A model generated the notes under the pieces. It was not told where the DNA came from and ran no database searches. It saw only the letters and a list, made by a program, of their open reading frames with translations. A DNA stretch of 8,144 nt, taken from CAVYGB01 sp046734815 (GTDB lineage Bacteria; Myxococcota_A; Polyangia; Fen-1088). The stretch lies in the NCBI GenBank assembly GCA_046734815.1, contig JBKPRZ010000534.1:1-8144 (forward strand), read 5' to 3'. Each line of letters opens with the position of its first letter. Positions within the stretch are counted from its first letter, which is position 1. This document shows, one piece after another, positions 1 to 6,803 of the stretch. Both the position numbers and the translations under genes were made by a program.

Positions 1-2
1 GC

Positions 3-1895
3 ACGACGACGAGGCGACTCCCCATCGGGGCGGAATACAGGCCGGGACAGGGGACGCACTTCCGCGTGTGGGCGCCCGCCGCCGCCCGGGTGGAGGTGCT
101 GCTCGAAGGCGCGGATGCGCCTGCTCCGGTCGCATTGCGGCCGGAAGAGCAAGGCTATTTCTCCGGGCTCGTGCCCCAGGCCGGGCCGGGCACGCGCTAT
201 CGCTTCCGCCTCGACGGCAGCGATGCGGTCCCGGATCCCGCCTCGCGATGGCAGCCGGACGGACCGCACGGACCCTCCGAAGTGGTCGATCACGACGCCT
301 ACTTGTGGACCGACGCGGACTGGCGCGGCGTCGGCCCGCGCGGGCAGGTGCTGTACGAGATGCACATCGGCACCTTCACCCGCGAGGGCACCTGGCAGGC
401 CGCCACCGCCCGCCTGCCCCAGCTGCGTGACCTGGGCGTCACCGCCGTGGAGGTGATGCCGGTGTGCGAGTTCCCGGGCCGCTTCGGCTGGGGCTACGAC
501 GGCGTCGACCTGTTCGCGCCCTATCATCTATATGGGCGGCCCGACGACATGCGCGCCTTCGTGGATCGGGCCCACGCGCTGGGGCTGGGGGTGATCCTCG
601 ACGTCGTCTACAACCACTTCGGCCCCGACGGCAATTACCTCACCTGCTTTTCCCCCAGCTACTTTTCCGATCAGGCCACCGAATGGGGCCAGGCCATCAA
701 CTACGACGGCCCCGACGCCGCCGCCGCCCGCGCGCTGATCGCCAGCAACGCCGCCTACTGGATCGACGAGATGCACCTGGACGGCCTGCGCCTGGACGCC
801 ACCCAGAGCATCTTCGACCGCTCGTCCGACCACATCATCGCCGAGCTGACCCGGCGGGCGCGCGCCGCCGCCGGCATCCGGACGGTCCTGATCTTCGCGG
901 AGAACGAGCCACAGCACCCGCGCCTGGTGCGCCCGCCCGAACAGGGCGGCCACGGGCTGGACGGGCTGTGGAACGACGACTTCCACCACACCGCCGTTGT
1001 CGCGCTGACCGGCCGCACCGAAGCCTATTACACCGACTACCTCGGCTCGCCCCAGGAGTTCATCTCCGCCGCCAAGTACGGCTACCTCTACCAGGGGCAG
1101 TGGTACGCCTGGCAGAAGAAGCGGCGGGGGCAGTCGGCCCGCGGCGTGGACCCGCGCGCCTTCGCCGCCTACCTCGAGAACCACGACCAGGTCGCCAACT
1201 CGGCCTGCGGCCGCCGGCTGTGGCAATCGAGCGACCCGGCTTGCTTCCGGGCGCTGACCGGCCTGTTCCTGCTGGGGCCCTGGACCCCGATGCTGTTCCA
1301 GGGGCAGGAGTGGAACAGCCGCGCGCCATTCCTGTTCTTCGCCGATCACAACCCCGAGCTGGCGAGTCTGGTGGGCAAGGGCCGGGTCGAGTTCCTCGCC
1401 CAGTTCCCCAGCTGCGCCGCGCCCGAGATCAGCGAGAAGCTGGCCCGGCCCGAGCTCCCCGCCACGTTCCAGAGCTGCATCCTCGACTGGAGCGAGCGCG
1501 AGCGGCCCGAGCACGCGCAGGCCCTGGCCCTGCACCACGACCTGCTGGCCCTGCGCCGCGAGGACCCGGTGCTGCGGACGCAGGCCGCCGACGGCGTGCG
1601 CATCGACGGCGCGGTGCTGGGCCCGCAGGCGCTGGCCCTGCGTTTCCTGGCCCCCGACGAGGGCGACGACCGACTGCTGCTGATGAACCTGGGGCGCACC
1701 ATCCCGCTGCGCCCGATCCCCGAGCCGCTGCTGGCCCCGCCCGACGGGCGGCGCTGGAAGCTGCGCTGGTCCAGCGAGCACCCGCGCTACGGCGGGCTGG
1801 GCCTGCCCCCCGTCGACAGCGACAGCGATTCGCCGCTGGCGCCGGGGCACGCGACCGTGTTGCTGGTGGCCGGGCCACCGGAGGGCTCCAGCTGA
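3..1895 (+). CDS. treZ: Maltooligosyltrehalose trehalohydrolase, 5' end outside window
   Basis: TreZ hydrolyses the alpha-1,4 bond next to the trehalose end of maltooligosyltrehalose, releasing trehalose in the cytoplasm; its usual partner is TreY. The frame is open to the left edge and the codons before the first GTG (66) still read like family sequence (RRLPIGAEY then FRVWAPAA). The true start is therefore upstream and GTG 66 is internal. About 630 codons are present, close to a full TreZ. An N-terminal beta-sandwich (CBM48-like) precedes a GH13 barrel with all four conserved regions: DVVYNHFGPDG (around nt 600), DGLRLDATQS with the nucleophile Asp at 795-797, IFAENE with the acid/base Glu at 900-902, and ENHDQ with the third Asp at 1185-1187. 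The C-terminal part (from about 1500) fits the short beta domain. The closest alternatives, GlgB and GlgX, differ in these motifs. The gene is probably co-transcribed with the debranching enzyme gene that begins 13 bases later. Confidence 0.93.
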   Translation, partial: TTTRRLPIGAEYRPGQGTHFRVWAPAAARVEVLLEGADAPAPVALRPEEQGYFSGLVPQAGPGTRYRFRLDGSDAVPDPASRWQPDGPHGPSEVVDHDAYLWTDADWRGVGPRGQVLYEMHIGTFTREGTWQAATARLPQLRDLGVTAVEVMPVCEFPGRFGWGYDGVDLFAPYHLYGRPDDMRAFVDRAHALGLGVILDVVYNHFGPDGNYLTCFSPSYFSDQATEWGQAINYDGPDAAAARALIASNAAYWIDEMHLDGLRLDATQSIFDRSSDHIIAELTRRARAAAGIRTVLIFAENEPQHPRLVRPPEQGGHGLDGLWNDDFHHTAVVALTGRTEAYYTDYLGSPQEFISAAKYGYLYQGQWYAWQKKRRGQSARGVDPRAFAAYLENHDQVANSACGRRLWQSSDPACFRALTGLFLLGPWTPMLFQGQEWNSRAPFLFFADHNPELASLVGKGRVEFLAQFPSCAAPEISEKLARPELPATFQSCILDWSERERPEHAQALALHHDLLALRREDPVLRTQAADGVRIDGAVLGPQALALRFLAPDEGDDRLLLMNLGRTIPLRPIPEPLLAPPDGRRWKLRWSSEHPRYGGLGLPPVDSDSDSPLAPGHATVLLVAGPPEGSS

Positions 1896-1898
1896 TGC

Positions 1899-1903
1899 GG
1901 AGG
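1899..1903 (+). promoter_or_regulatory. Ribosome binding site of the debranching enzyme gene
   Basis: GGAGG lies 5 bases before the ATG at 1909 and just after the treZ stop (1893-1895). It fixes the start of the downstream gene and argues for one transcript, since the 13-base gap has no room for a separate promoter. Confidence 0.7.
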
Positions 1904-1908
1904 CGGTC

Positions 1909-3966
1909 ATGAGCACCCGGGTGGGCTGGCGCCGCGGCGACGGCGAAGACGCGCTCATCAGCCGCGAGTGGCTGGTCACCAACGGTCTGGGCGGCTACGC
2001 CTCGGGCACCATCGCCGGCGTTTCCACCCGCCGCTACCACGGCCTGCTGGTGGCGGCCCTGCCCAACCCGCTGGGCCGCTGCATGATGTTCAACCACCTG
2101 TCCGAACAGGTGCGGCTGCCCGACGGCCGCGCCGTGCGGCTGGGCTCGTTCGAGCAGAACGGCGCCCTGGAGGTGGGGCTCGCCCAGCACCTGATCGAGT
2201 TCAAGCTGGACGTGGGCCTGCCGGTCTGGACCTTCGCCCTCGAAGGCTTCGTGCTGGAAAAGAGGCTGTTCCTCACCTACCGGCAGAACACGGTGTACGT
2301 CAGCTACCGGCTGCTGGAGGGCAAGGTGCCGCTGCGGCTGTCGCTGCGCCCGGCGGTGCACTTCCGCCCGCACGACGCCCCCGTGCGCCGCGACCTGGGC
2401 GGCCCTTACACCCTCACCCTGCACGCCGACCGCTTCGAGCTGGACTCGCCCAAGGAGACCTTCCCGCCCCTGCGCATCCGCGCCACCGGCCACGACGCCC
2501 GCTTCGTCTGGCAACACGACCAGCAGAGCGCCCTGACCTATCGCGTGGAAGCCGACCGCGGCTACGAGGCCATGGGCAACCTGTGGAGCCACGGCTACTT
2601 CAAGATGGTGGTCACACCCGACCACCCCGCCACCCTGACCGCCTCCACAGAGGCCTGGGAGACCATCGTCGCCCTCGAGCCCGCGCAGGCCCAGCGCTAC
2701 GAGCGCGACCGCCGCACCCGCCTGCTGCGGCTGGCGGAAGTGCCCGCCGGCGACACCACCACCGCCGAGCTGGTGCTGGCCGACGACCAGTTCGTGATCG
2801 AACCCGCCGGCCGCATCGACGACGCCACCCGCGCCCAGGCCCAGGGCGAGGAGCTGCGCACCGTGATCGCCGGCTACCACTGGTTCACCGACTGGGGCCG
2901 CGACACGATGATCAGCCTCGAGGGCCTGACCCTGTGCACCGGCCGCGCCCAGGAAGCGCGCTGGATCCTGAACAGCTTCTCGCACTACGTGCGCGACGGC
3001 CTGATCCCGAACATGTTCCCCGAAGGCGCGCAGGATGGCCTGTACCACACCGCCGACGCCACCTTGTGGTTCTCCCACGCCATCGATCGCTACCTGGCCG
3101 CCACCGGCGACCGCGGCACCTTGCTGTCCCTGCTGCCGCGCCTGCAGGAGATCATCGCCGCCCACCGCCAGGGCACCCGCTTTGGCCTGCGCATCGACCC
3201 CGCCGACGGCCTTCTGACCCAGGGCCACGAGGGCCTGCCGCTGACCTGGATGGACGCCAAGTGCGACGGCTGGGTGGTCACCCCCCGCCGGGGCAAGCCC
3301 GTCGAGATCAACGCCCTGATGTACAACGCCCTCCGCCTGATGCAGCGCTGGATCGAGCAGGAGCGCGGCACCGGCCCCGCCGCCGAATACAAAACCGCCG
3401 CCGACCGCCTGGCCACCTCGTTCAACGCGCGCTTCTGGTACGCCGACGGCAAATATCTGTACGACGTGGTCGATGGCGACAGCGGCCAGCCCGACGCCGC
3501 CTTCCGCCCCAACCAGCTGCTGGCCATCTCCTTGCCCAACCCGGTCCTGGTCCCCGACCGCTGGCGCCCCGTCGTCGAGGGCGTCCGCGAGCGCCTGCTG
3601 ACCCCGGTCGGCCTGCGTTCACTCAGCCGCGAGCACCCCGACTACAAGCCCACCTACCACGGCGACCTGCGCACCCGCGACGCCGCCTACCACCAGGGCA
3701 CCGCCTGGAGCTGGCTGATCGGCCCCTTCATCGACGCCTGGCTGAAGGTCCACCCCGACTCGCACGCCGAAGCCCGCCAGTTCCTCACCGGCCTGGAAGC
3801 CCACCTCGGCGAAGCCTGCATCGGCTCGGTCAGCGAAGTCTTCGACGCCGAACCCCCCTTCACCCCGCGCGGCTGCATCGCCCAGGCCTGGGGCGCCGCC
3901 GAATTCCTGCGCGCAAAGCTGCTGCTCGACCGCCCCCCCGCGCGCTCTGTTCGAGGTCCGTCATGA
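1909..3966 (+). CDS. Glycogen debranching enzyme (amylo-alpha-1,6-glucosidase, GH133-like)
   Basis: This 685-residue protein matches the short prokaryotic glycogen debranching enzymes, which cleave alpha-1,6 branch stubs of glycogen or limit dextrin. The N-terminal domain (about residues 15-230) starts with the family signature EWLVTNGLGGYASGT and the RRYHGLL motif. The C-terminal (alpha/alpha)6 catalytic domain (about 285-675) has DWGRDTMISLEGL (from residue 328), TWMDAK with Asp449, GKPVEINALMYNAL, YHQGTAWSW (from residue 594) and SEVFD with Glu643. By analogy with the glucosidase half of eukaryotic debranching enzymes, Asp449 and Glu643 are the probable acid and base; that assignment is inferred. 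The large N-terminal glucanotransferase half of eukaryotic enzymes is absent, as is normal for this type. The start is ATG 1909 with a good Shine-Dalgarno. The stop is followed by DNA of different character, so this is the last gene of the glucan unit. No hairpin terminator was seen. Confidence 0.92.
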   Translation: MSTRVGWRRGDGEDALISREWLVTNGLGGYASGTIAGVSTRRYHGLLVAALPNPLGRCMMFNHLSEQVRLPDGRAVRLGSFEQNGALEVGLAQHLIEFKLDVGLPVWTFALEGFVLEKRLFLTYRQNTVYVSYRLLEGKVPLRLSLRPAVHFRPHDAPVRRDLGGPYTLTLHADRFELDSPKETFPPLRIRATGHDARFVWQHDQQSALTYRVEADRGYEAMGNLWSHGYFKMVVTPDHPATLTASTEAWETIVALEPAQAQRYERDRRTRLLRLAEVPAGDTTTAELVLADDQFVIEPAGRIDDATRAQAQGEELRTVIAGYHWFTDWGRDTMISLEGLTLCTGRAQEARWILNSFSHYVRDGLIPNMFPEGAQDGLYHTADATLWFSHAIDRYLAATGDRGTLLSLLPRLQEIIAAHRQGTRFGLRIDPADGLLTQGHEGLPLTWMDAKCDGWVVTPRRGKPVEINALMYNALRLMQRWIEQERGTGPAAEYKTAADRLATSFNARFWYADGKYLYDVVDGDSGQPDAAFRPNQLLAISLPNPVLVPDRWRPVVEGVRERLLTPVGLRSLSREHPDYKPTYHGDLRTRDAAYHQGTAWSWLIGPFIDAWLKVHPDSHAEARQFLTGLEAHLGEACIGSVSEVFDAEPPFTPRGCIAQAWGAAEFLRAKLLLDRPPARSVRGPS

Positions 3967-3979
3967 GACTCGCTCGACC

Positions 3980-4156
3980 CTACGAGCTGCCCGGTCCGTA
4001 GTCGACGGCCAGTCCCTCCGCGACTTCCGCGAATCGGGGGTCGGTTGTCCACAGCCTCAGTCCATCCACAGCGGCTGCGACGGCCGATTCCCATTCGGCA
4101 TCTTCTTCTTCGTAGAGAACCAGACGGCGACTGTCATCGCCGTCATGCACCTTCAT
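3980..4156 (-). pseudogene. Possible C-terminal remnant of a PIN-domain (VapC) toxin
   Basis: A 58-codon minus-strand ORF begins with ATG (4156-4154) and ends with TAG (3982-3980). Its second half reads VDGLRLWTTDPRFAEVAEG, which resembles the end of VapC-type PIN toxins, where a GL-LWT-D-F segment carries the last acidic metal ligand. The first half (MKVHDGDDSRR, then an EEEDAEWES acidic run) is not recognised, and the three upstream PIN acidic motifs are absent. No convincing Shine-Dalgarno is present, and an in-frame TGA lies just upstream of the ATG. It is most simply the tail of a decayed toxin gene left beside the glucan locus. A small intact protein of unknown function is possible. The rest of 3967-4339 contains short open stretches in several frames but no gene I can support. 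Confidence 0.35.
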
Positions 4157-4339
4157 CGGCAGTCAAGCTCATGGGAACTTCGGCGATGAACACGAATACG
4201 AGCAATCTTCCTCCATCGTGGCGAAAGTGCGTCCCTGTCTGAGATCCTTCTCATTCAGTCGGCGAGAAGTCCTGGATCGCCTGGGTCCCCCGTCGAGGAC
4301 CGGAAAGCCGTCACTATTCCGGAAGGCGAATCGGAGGTC

Positions 4340-4885
4340 ATGAGACTGTCGGAGGAGCTGCGGACTGCCAGACTCTTGCTTCGACGGTGGCGGGAAGCCG
4401 ACCGCGCGCGGTTTGGGGACATCAACTCTGACCGCGAAGTGATGCGGCATTTTCCGGGTGTGCTCTCGCGCGAGGAAAGCGACGCTCTCGCGGATCAGAT
4501 CGAGCAGCACTTCCGCGTGCATGGGTTCGGTCCGTGGGTGGTGGAGATCCCCAATATCGCGCCGTTTGCGGGCTTCGTGGGACTTGCCGTTCCGCGGTTC
4601 GAGGCGCCGTTCATGCCGTGCGTGGAGATCGCCTGGCGTCTGGGCCGGGGTTTCTGGGGGCATGGATACGCCACTGAGGCCGCGACGGCCGCGCTCGATT
4701 TCGCCTTCGAGGAGCTTCACCTCAAGGAAGTCGTCGCGTTCACGGTACCCGCCAATGTCCCGTCTCGTCGGGTGATGGAGAGAATCGGCATGGTTCACGA
4801 CCCCCGTGATGACTTCGATCACCCTCTGCTGGCCGAGGGTCATCCGCTGAGGCGCCACGTGCTTTATCGGAAGGTTTACCGGTGA
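4340..4885 (+). CDS. GNAT-family N-acetyltransferase, RimJ/RimL type
   Basis: This 181-residue protein has the usual length and order of the RimJ/RimL subgroup, which transfers acetyl from acetyl-CoA to an amine (protein N-terminus or small molecule). The opening ELRTARLLLRRW is the typical first strand. VEIAWRLG then RGFWGHGYATEA (R103 to about 114) is the motif A acetyl-CoA loop with R-x-x-x-G-x-G, and ANVPSRRVMERIGM (about 138-151) is the motif B helix. The substrate cannot be told from sequence. ATG 4340 is chosen because the family motif starts a few residues in. GGAGG (4333-4337) sits only 2 bases before it, which is unusually tight. The gene lies on the opposite strand to the remnants on both sides and has no recognisable attC next to it, so it is a solitary accessory gene, probably with its own promoter. 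Confidence 0.85.
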   Translation: MRLSEELRTARLLLRRWREADRARFGDINSDREVMRHFPGVLSREESDALADQIEQHFRVHGFGPWVVEIPNIAPFAGFVGLAVPRFEAPFMPCVEIAWRLGRGFWGHGYATEAATAALDFAFEELHLKEVVAFTVPANVPSRRVMERIGMVHDPRDDFDHPLLAEGHPLRRHVLYRKVYR

Positions 4886-4914
4886 TGAGTCAACGCGCGC
4901 TGGGCGGTTGCCTT

Positions 4915-5142
4915 CTAGCGGCGGCGGACGCGGGGTAGCTCGCGCTCGACGGCTGGCAACTGGAACGGCGACGCCCAGGGCGGACGCGCGGGCGTCTTGC
5001 CGGACCGGATTCGCTGCTGCCATTCCTCGTCGGTCAGGCGCTCAGCGGCCGGCTGGGTGAACTCGTAGTAGGAGCAGATGGGCCCGACGTAGGCCGCGCG
5101 ATCGCCGTCGCTGTCCACGGCGACGACGACGAAATCTGGCGG
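4915..5142 (-). pseudogene. C-terminal fragment of a DUF3160-like protein
   Basis: A minus-strand frame of 75 codons runs from just inside a TAG (5145-5143) to a TAG at 4917-4915. It reads DFVVVAVDSDGD, YVGPICSYYEFTQPA, ERLTDEEWQQRIRSGK and PARPPWASPF. This is the recognisable end of DUF3160 proteins (SYYEF-QP then RLTDEEW then SG-P--P-W). Those proteins are several hundred residues long, so only the last tenth or so remains. A stop codon interrupts the frame and no family sequence was seen further upstream. The only possible starts are internal codons such as GTG 5118. I read it as a dead fragment whose main body was deleted. Family assignment is from memory of the motif; function is unknown. 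Confidence 0.6.
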
Positions 5143-5241
5143 CTACACAGTGCCGCTCGCGCCTCGAATCGTCCGTCTACTACACTGGCGTCTGCGGCGC
5201 ATGAGCGAACCGCCTCGTTTGTTCACCTGTGGACCGACTGA

Positions 5242-5246
5242 AAGGA
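5242..5246 (+). promoter_or_regulatory. Ribosome binding site deciding the start of the GST-like gene
   Basis: AAGGA lies 9 bases before ATG 5256. The frame also has a GTG at 5229, but the Shine-Dalgarno would then fall inside the gene. The residues from ATG 5256 (MITLYGF) are the standard first strand of the thioredoxin-like domain. Both points favour 5256. Confidence 0.55.
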
Positions 5247-5255
5247 CGCGAACAG

Positions 5256-5909
5256 ATGATCACGCTCTATGGCTTCAAGACCATCTTCGAAGGGGGAGTC
5301 GGCGAGACCAAGGATCTCCGCGCGCAGTGGGCGCTCGAGGAAACCGGCCTCCCTTACCGTGTCCACGCCCTGGATCAACTCGCCGGCGATCTGCAGTCGG
5401 AGGCGTACAGCAAAATCAGCCCATTCCACCAGGTCCCTGTCATCGACGACGACGGATTCATCGTCTCCGAGTCCGGCGCCATCGTCATCTACCTAGCCGA
5501 GAAAGCCGGCAAGCTCATCCCGAGCGACATGCAGGGCCGGACGCGTGTCACCCAGTGGTGCTTCGCTGCGGTCGCCACCGTCGATCCCACGCTCGCGTCT
5601 CTCGACTTGGTCGGCATCTTCGACCCGCAGAACCACAGGCTAGAGGGCGAAATCCGCAAGCTCGCGCACCGCTGGCTCGAGGACCTCGAGCGGCGCCTGG
5701 CCGATCGCACGTGGATCGGCTGCGCGGACTTCACCGTCGCCGACATCATGATGGCCGGCGTCCTGCGGAATGTGCGCAAGACCAACCTTCTCGACCCATT
5801 CCCGAAGACCAAGGCCTACCGCGACCGCTGCTTCGCCCGCCCCGCATGGGAGCGCACCCTGAACATGTACGCTGCGCGTTTCGGCGTCAGTGTCGATCAG
5901 ATCCGCTAA
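5256..5909 (+). CDS. Glutathione S-transferase family protein
   Basis: This is a cytosolic two-domain GST-fold protein of 217 residues, the usual family length. The thioredoxin-like N-terminal domain (about 1-85) has MITLYGF, a first helix containing LRAQWALEETGLPY, the cis-proline segment QVPVI (Pro61) and SESGAIVIYL (72-80), the glutathione gamma-glutamyl binding motif with Glu72-Ser73. The helical C-terminal domain (about 90-205) holds the N-capping motif ADFTVADIMMAGV (157-169). The usual catalytic Ser/Cys/Tyr at the start of helix 1 is not obvious, because FEGGVGETKD occupies that place, so catalysis is uncertain. Substrates cannot be told from sequence. It lies on the strand opposite to the cassettes on its right and has no intact attC of its own. 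Confidence 0.85.
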   Translation: MITLYGFKTIFEGGVGETKDLRAQWALEETGLPYRVHALDQLAGDLQSEAYSKISPFHQVPVIDDDGFIVSESGAIVIYLAEKAGKLIPSDMQGRTRVTQWCFAAVATVDPTLASLDLVGIFDPQNHRLEGEIRKLAHRWLEDLERRLADRTWIGCADFTVADIMMAGVLRNVRKTNLLDPFPKTKAYRDRCFARPAWERTLNMYAARFGVSVDQIR

Positions 5910-5989
5910 GAAGCACACGCTGGACGTGGATCGCACATGCAGGTCCGGAGCTCATCGAAGTACACAGGTTCCGAGTTGAACGTCGCGGA

Positions 5990-6017
5990 CTTCGGCTGCT
6001 GCAAGCCCTGGTTGGGC
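5990..6017 (-). repeat. Half attC site (R''/L'' half only)
   Basis: On the minus strand an R box GCCCAAC (6017-6011) is followed by CAGGGC then TTGCAGCAGCCG, matching the R''-L'' half of the attC sites on the right (TTGCAGC core). It begins 15 bases after the vapC stop, where the attC of a vapBC cassette is expected. The complementary half (a GCTGCTGAA-like L' and a GTTRRRY R' box) was not found in the next 100 bases. The site is therefore truncated or decayed and marks the left limit of the recognisable array. About 80 bases between it and the GST stop (5910-5989) hold no gene I can see. Confidence 0.55.
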
Positions 6018-6032
6018 GGCGCATTCGGAGTA

Positions 6033-6446
6033 TCAAGTCTCATTGATCACCAGAGGTACACCTGTGAGCCCAAGGTGAAAGTCTGTGGACCAACAGGCGC
6101 GCAGTCGCTGAGCCTTCATCAAGTGCAAGCCGACCGCATCCGTCAACGTCAAGTCCTGGTCGGCAAACCGCCGGAGGACTTCGGTGGCTGCCGTCTGTTC
6201 TTTTTCGCCCACCGCCACCACTCTTAATGGCGTCATGTCCTCCACCATCGCCATGAACTGGAGACCGCGAGTCCGATCGTATCGACGCAGGAACCAGGCA
6301 TGGCCCTCCGCGATCACCAGGGTCGTGGTGATGAGAGCGGGAGGCGTCGCAAAAAGCCGACGGAAGGTCAGGTGATAGCTGTCTGATCGATCTACGAAGG
6401 CGATCAGGGCGGAGGTATCAACATACACGTCAGCCTTTGCGGCCAT
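6033..6446 (-). CDS. vapC: VapC-type PIN-domain toxin (ribonuclease)
   Basis: This 137-residue PIN-fold protein is predicted to be a Mg2+-dependent endoribonuclease that inhibits translation when freed from VapB. The acidic active-site residues are all visible: Asp10 in YVDTSALIAFVD, Glu47 in VIAEGH, Asp98 and Asp103 in DQDLTLTDAVGL, and Asp122 in STDFHL. Length is normal for VapC. The ATG (6446-6444) lies inside the last codons of vapB with a 17-base overlap, which implies one transcript and coupled translation. The stop is 15 bases from the half attC site. The RNA target cannot be inferred. The active site is intact, so the toxin is probably functional. Confidence 0.9.
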   Translation of the reverse strand: MAAKADVYVDTSALIAFVDRSDSYHLTFRRLFATPPALITTTLVIAEGHAWFLRRYDRTRGLQFMAMVEDMTPLRVVAVGEKEQTAATEVLRRFADQDLTLTDAVGLHLMKAQRLRACWSTDFHLGLTGVPLVINET

Positions 6447-6654
6447 AGATCACATCGTCGATCTTCTGGCTGGATTTCGGATCGCCGGTCTCGACCATCC
6501 CTGCGTATCGCATCCACGGCTGGTTGTCGTTCACAGGCAGAACTGTTCTCAGTGAACGGCGAAGCAGCTCGGCCAGTGAGATCCCCAGACGAGCAGCTTC
6601 GTGCTTCGCCGCCGCGTACTCCTCCTCGGAGAGGCTAATCTGGGTCCGAACCAC
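6430..6654 (-). CDS. vapB: VapB-type ribbon-helix-helix antitoxin
   Basis: This 74-residue antitoxin binds and neutralises the VapC encoded by the overlapping gene and, as a dimer, normally represses its own promoter. Residues 3-37 (RTQISLSEEEYAAAKHEA then LGISLAELLRRSLR) form the DNA-binding ribbon-helix-helix. Residues 47-73 (WMRYAGMVETGD then KIDDVIYGRK) are the C-terminal toxin-wrapping segment typical of VapB. The start is taken as GTG 6654: an in-frame stop lies 12 bases further upstream and no ATG intervenes. No strong Shine-Dalgarno is visible. A perfect palindrome begins 2 bases upstream (6657). The gene starts about 90 bases after the preceding attC, leaving room for its own promoter, as is usual for toxin-antitoxin cassettes. 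Confidence 0.9.
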   Translation of the reverse strand: MVRTQISLSEEEYAAAKHEAARLGISLAELLRRSLRTVLPVNDNQPWMRYAGMVETGDPKSSQKIDDVIYGRKG

Positions 6655-6656
6655 GA

Positions 6657-6685
6657 TGATAACAGTCTACCTCAATCTGTTATCA
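6657..6685 (-). promoter_or_regulatory. Inverted repeat, likely VapB/VapBC operator
   Basis: TGATAACAG (6657-6665) and CTGTTATCA (6677-6685) form a perfect 9-base inverted repeat with an 11-base spacer, ending 2 bases before the vapB start codon. VapBC complexes typically bind such palindromes over their promoter to repress it. The position and AT-rich content fit an operator. It is too close to the start codon and too far from any gene end to be a terminator. A promoter inside or just upstream is likely but I could not pick clear -10/-35 boxes. Confidence 0.6.
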
Positions 6686-6741
6686 CCGACAAGCCGGACC
6701 TCGCCCTGCGCTGAGCACGTCACGTCGTCGGAAATGGAGCC

Positions 6742-6803
6742 GCCCAACGATCTGGGATTCAGCGGCGGGGCGCGGCCCCATCCGCCGCAATCCCAGGTTG
6801 GGC
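6742..6803 (-). repeat. attC recombination site (62 bp, intact)
   Basis: GCCCAAC (6742-6748) and GTTGGGC (6797-6803) are perfect R boxes (RYYYAAC/GTTRRRY), extended to 10 paired bases each side (6739-6748 with 6797-6806). Inside, CTGGGATT pairs with AATCCCAG. On the minus strand a TT-G-CGGCGG-A-TGGGGC arm faces GCCCC-G-CCGCTG-AA, leaving an extra G and an extra A separated by six paired positions. These are the extrahelical bases that give attC sites direction. The direction is that of the minus-strand genes: this is the attC of the GNAT cassette, followed by the vapBC cassette. Confidence 0.8.

Noticed and set aside
528..1982. Long minus-strand ORF antisense to treZ
   Set aside because: It is a mirror of GC-rich coding sequence with low-complexity composition (many Q, G, V, R); the plus strand has a complete GH13 enzyme with catalytic residues.
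1429..3228. 599-codon minus-strand ORF antisense to the debranching enzyme
   Set aside because: Repetitive Gly/Ala/Gln/His-rich translation without a recognisable domain, opposite a clear GH133-like gene; typical shadow frame at high GC.
3963..4001. ATGA-overlapping 12-codon ORF after the debranching enzyme gene
   Set aside because: Too short, no known leader-peptide character, and not separable from chance.
4300..4322. Inverted repeat CCGGAA / TTCCGG before the first GNAT gene
   Set aside because: Only 6-base arms in GC-rich DNA; could be chance. No conserved context to call it an operator.
4165..4338. Plus-strand open frame reading SFSFSRREVLDRLGPPSRTG, reminiscent of small lipoprotein or immunity-like proteins
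   Set aside because: No supported start, no full-length domain, and the minus-strand frames are equally open; similarity rests on one short phrase.
4169..5023. 284-codon minus-strand ORF opposite the first GNAT
   Set aside because: It runs antisense through the whole acetyltransferase gene and its translation shows no domain; the plus-strand motifs are clear.
5150..6046. 298-codon plus-strand ORF across the GST-like gene
   Set aside because: Arg/Pro/His-rich alternative frame of the GST gene, which has proper family motifs and a Shine-Dalgarno.
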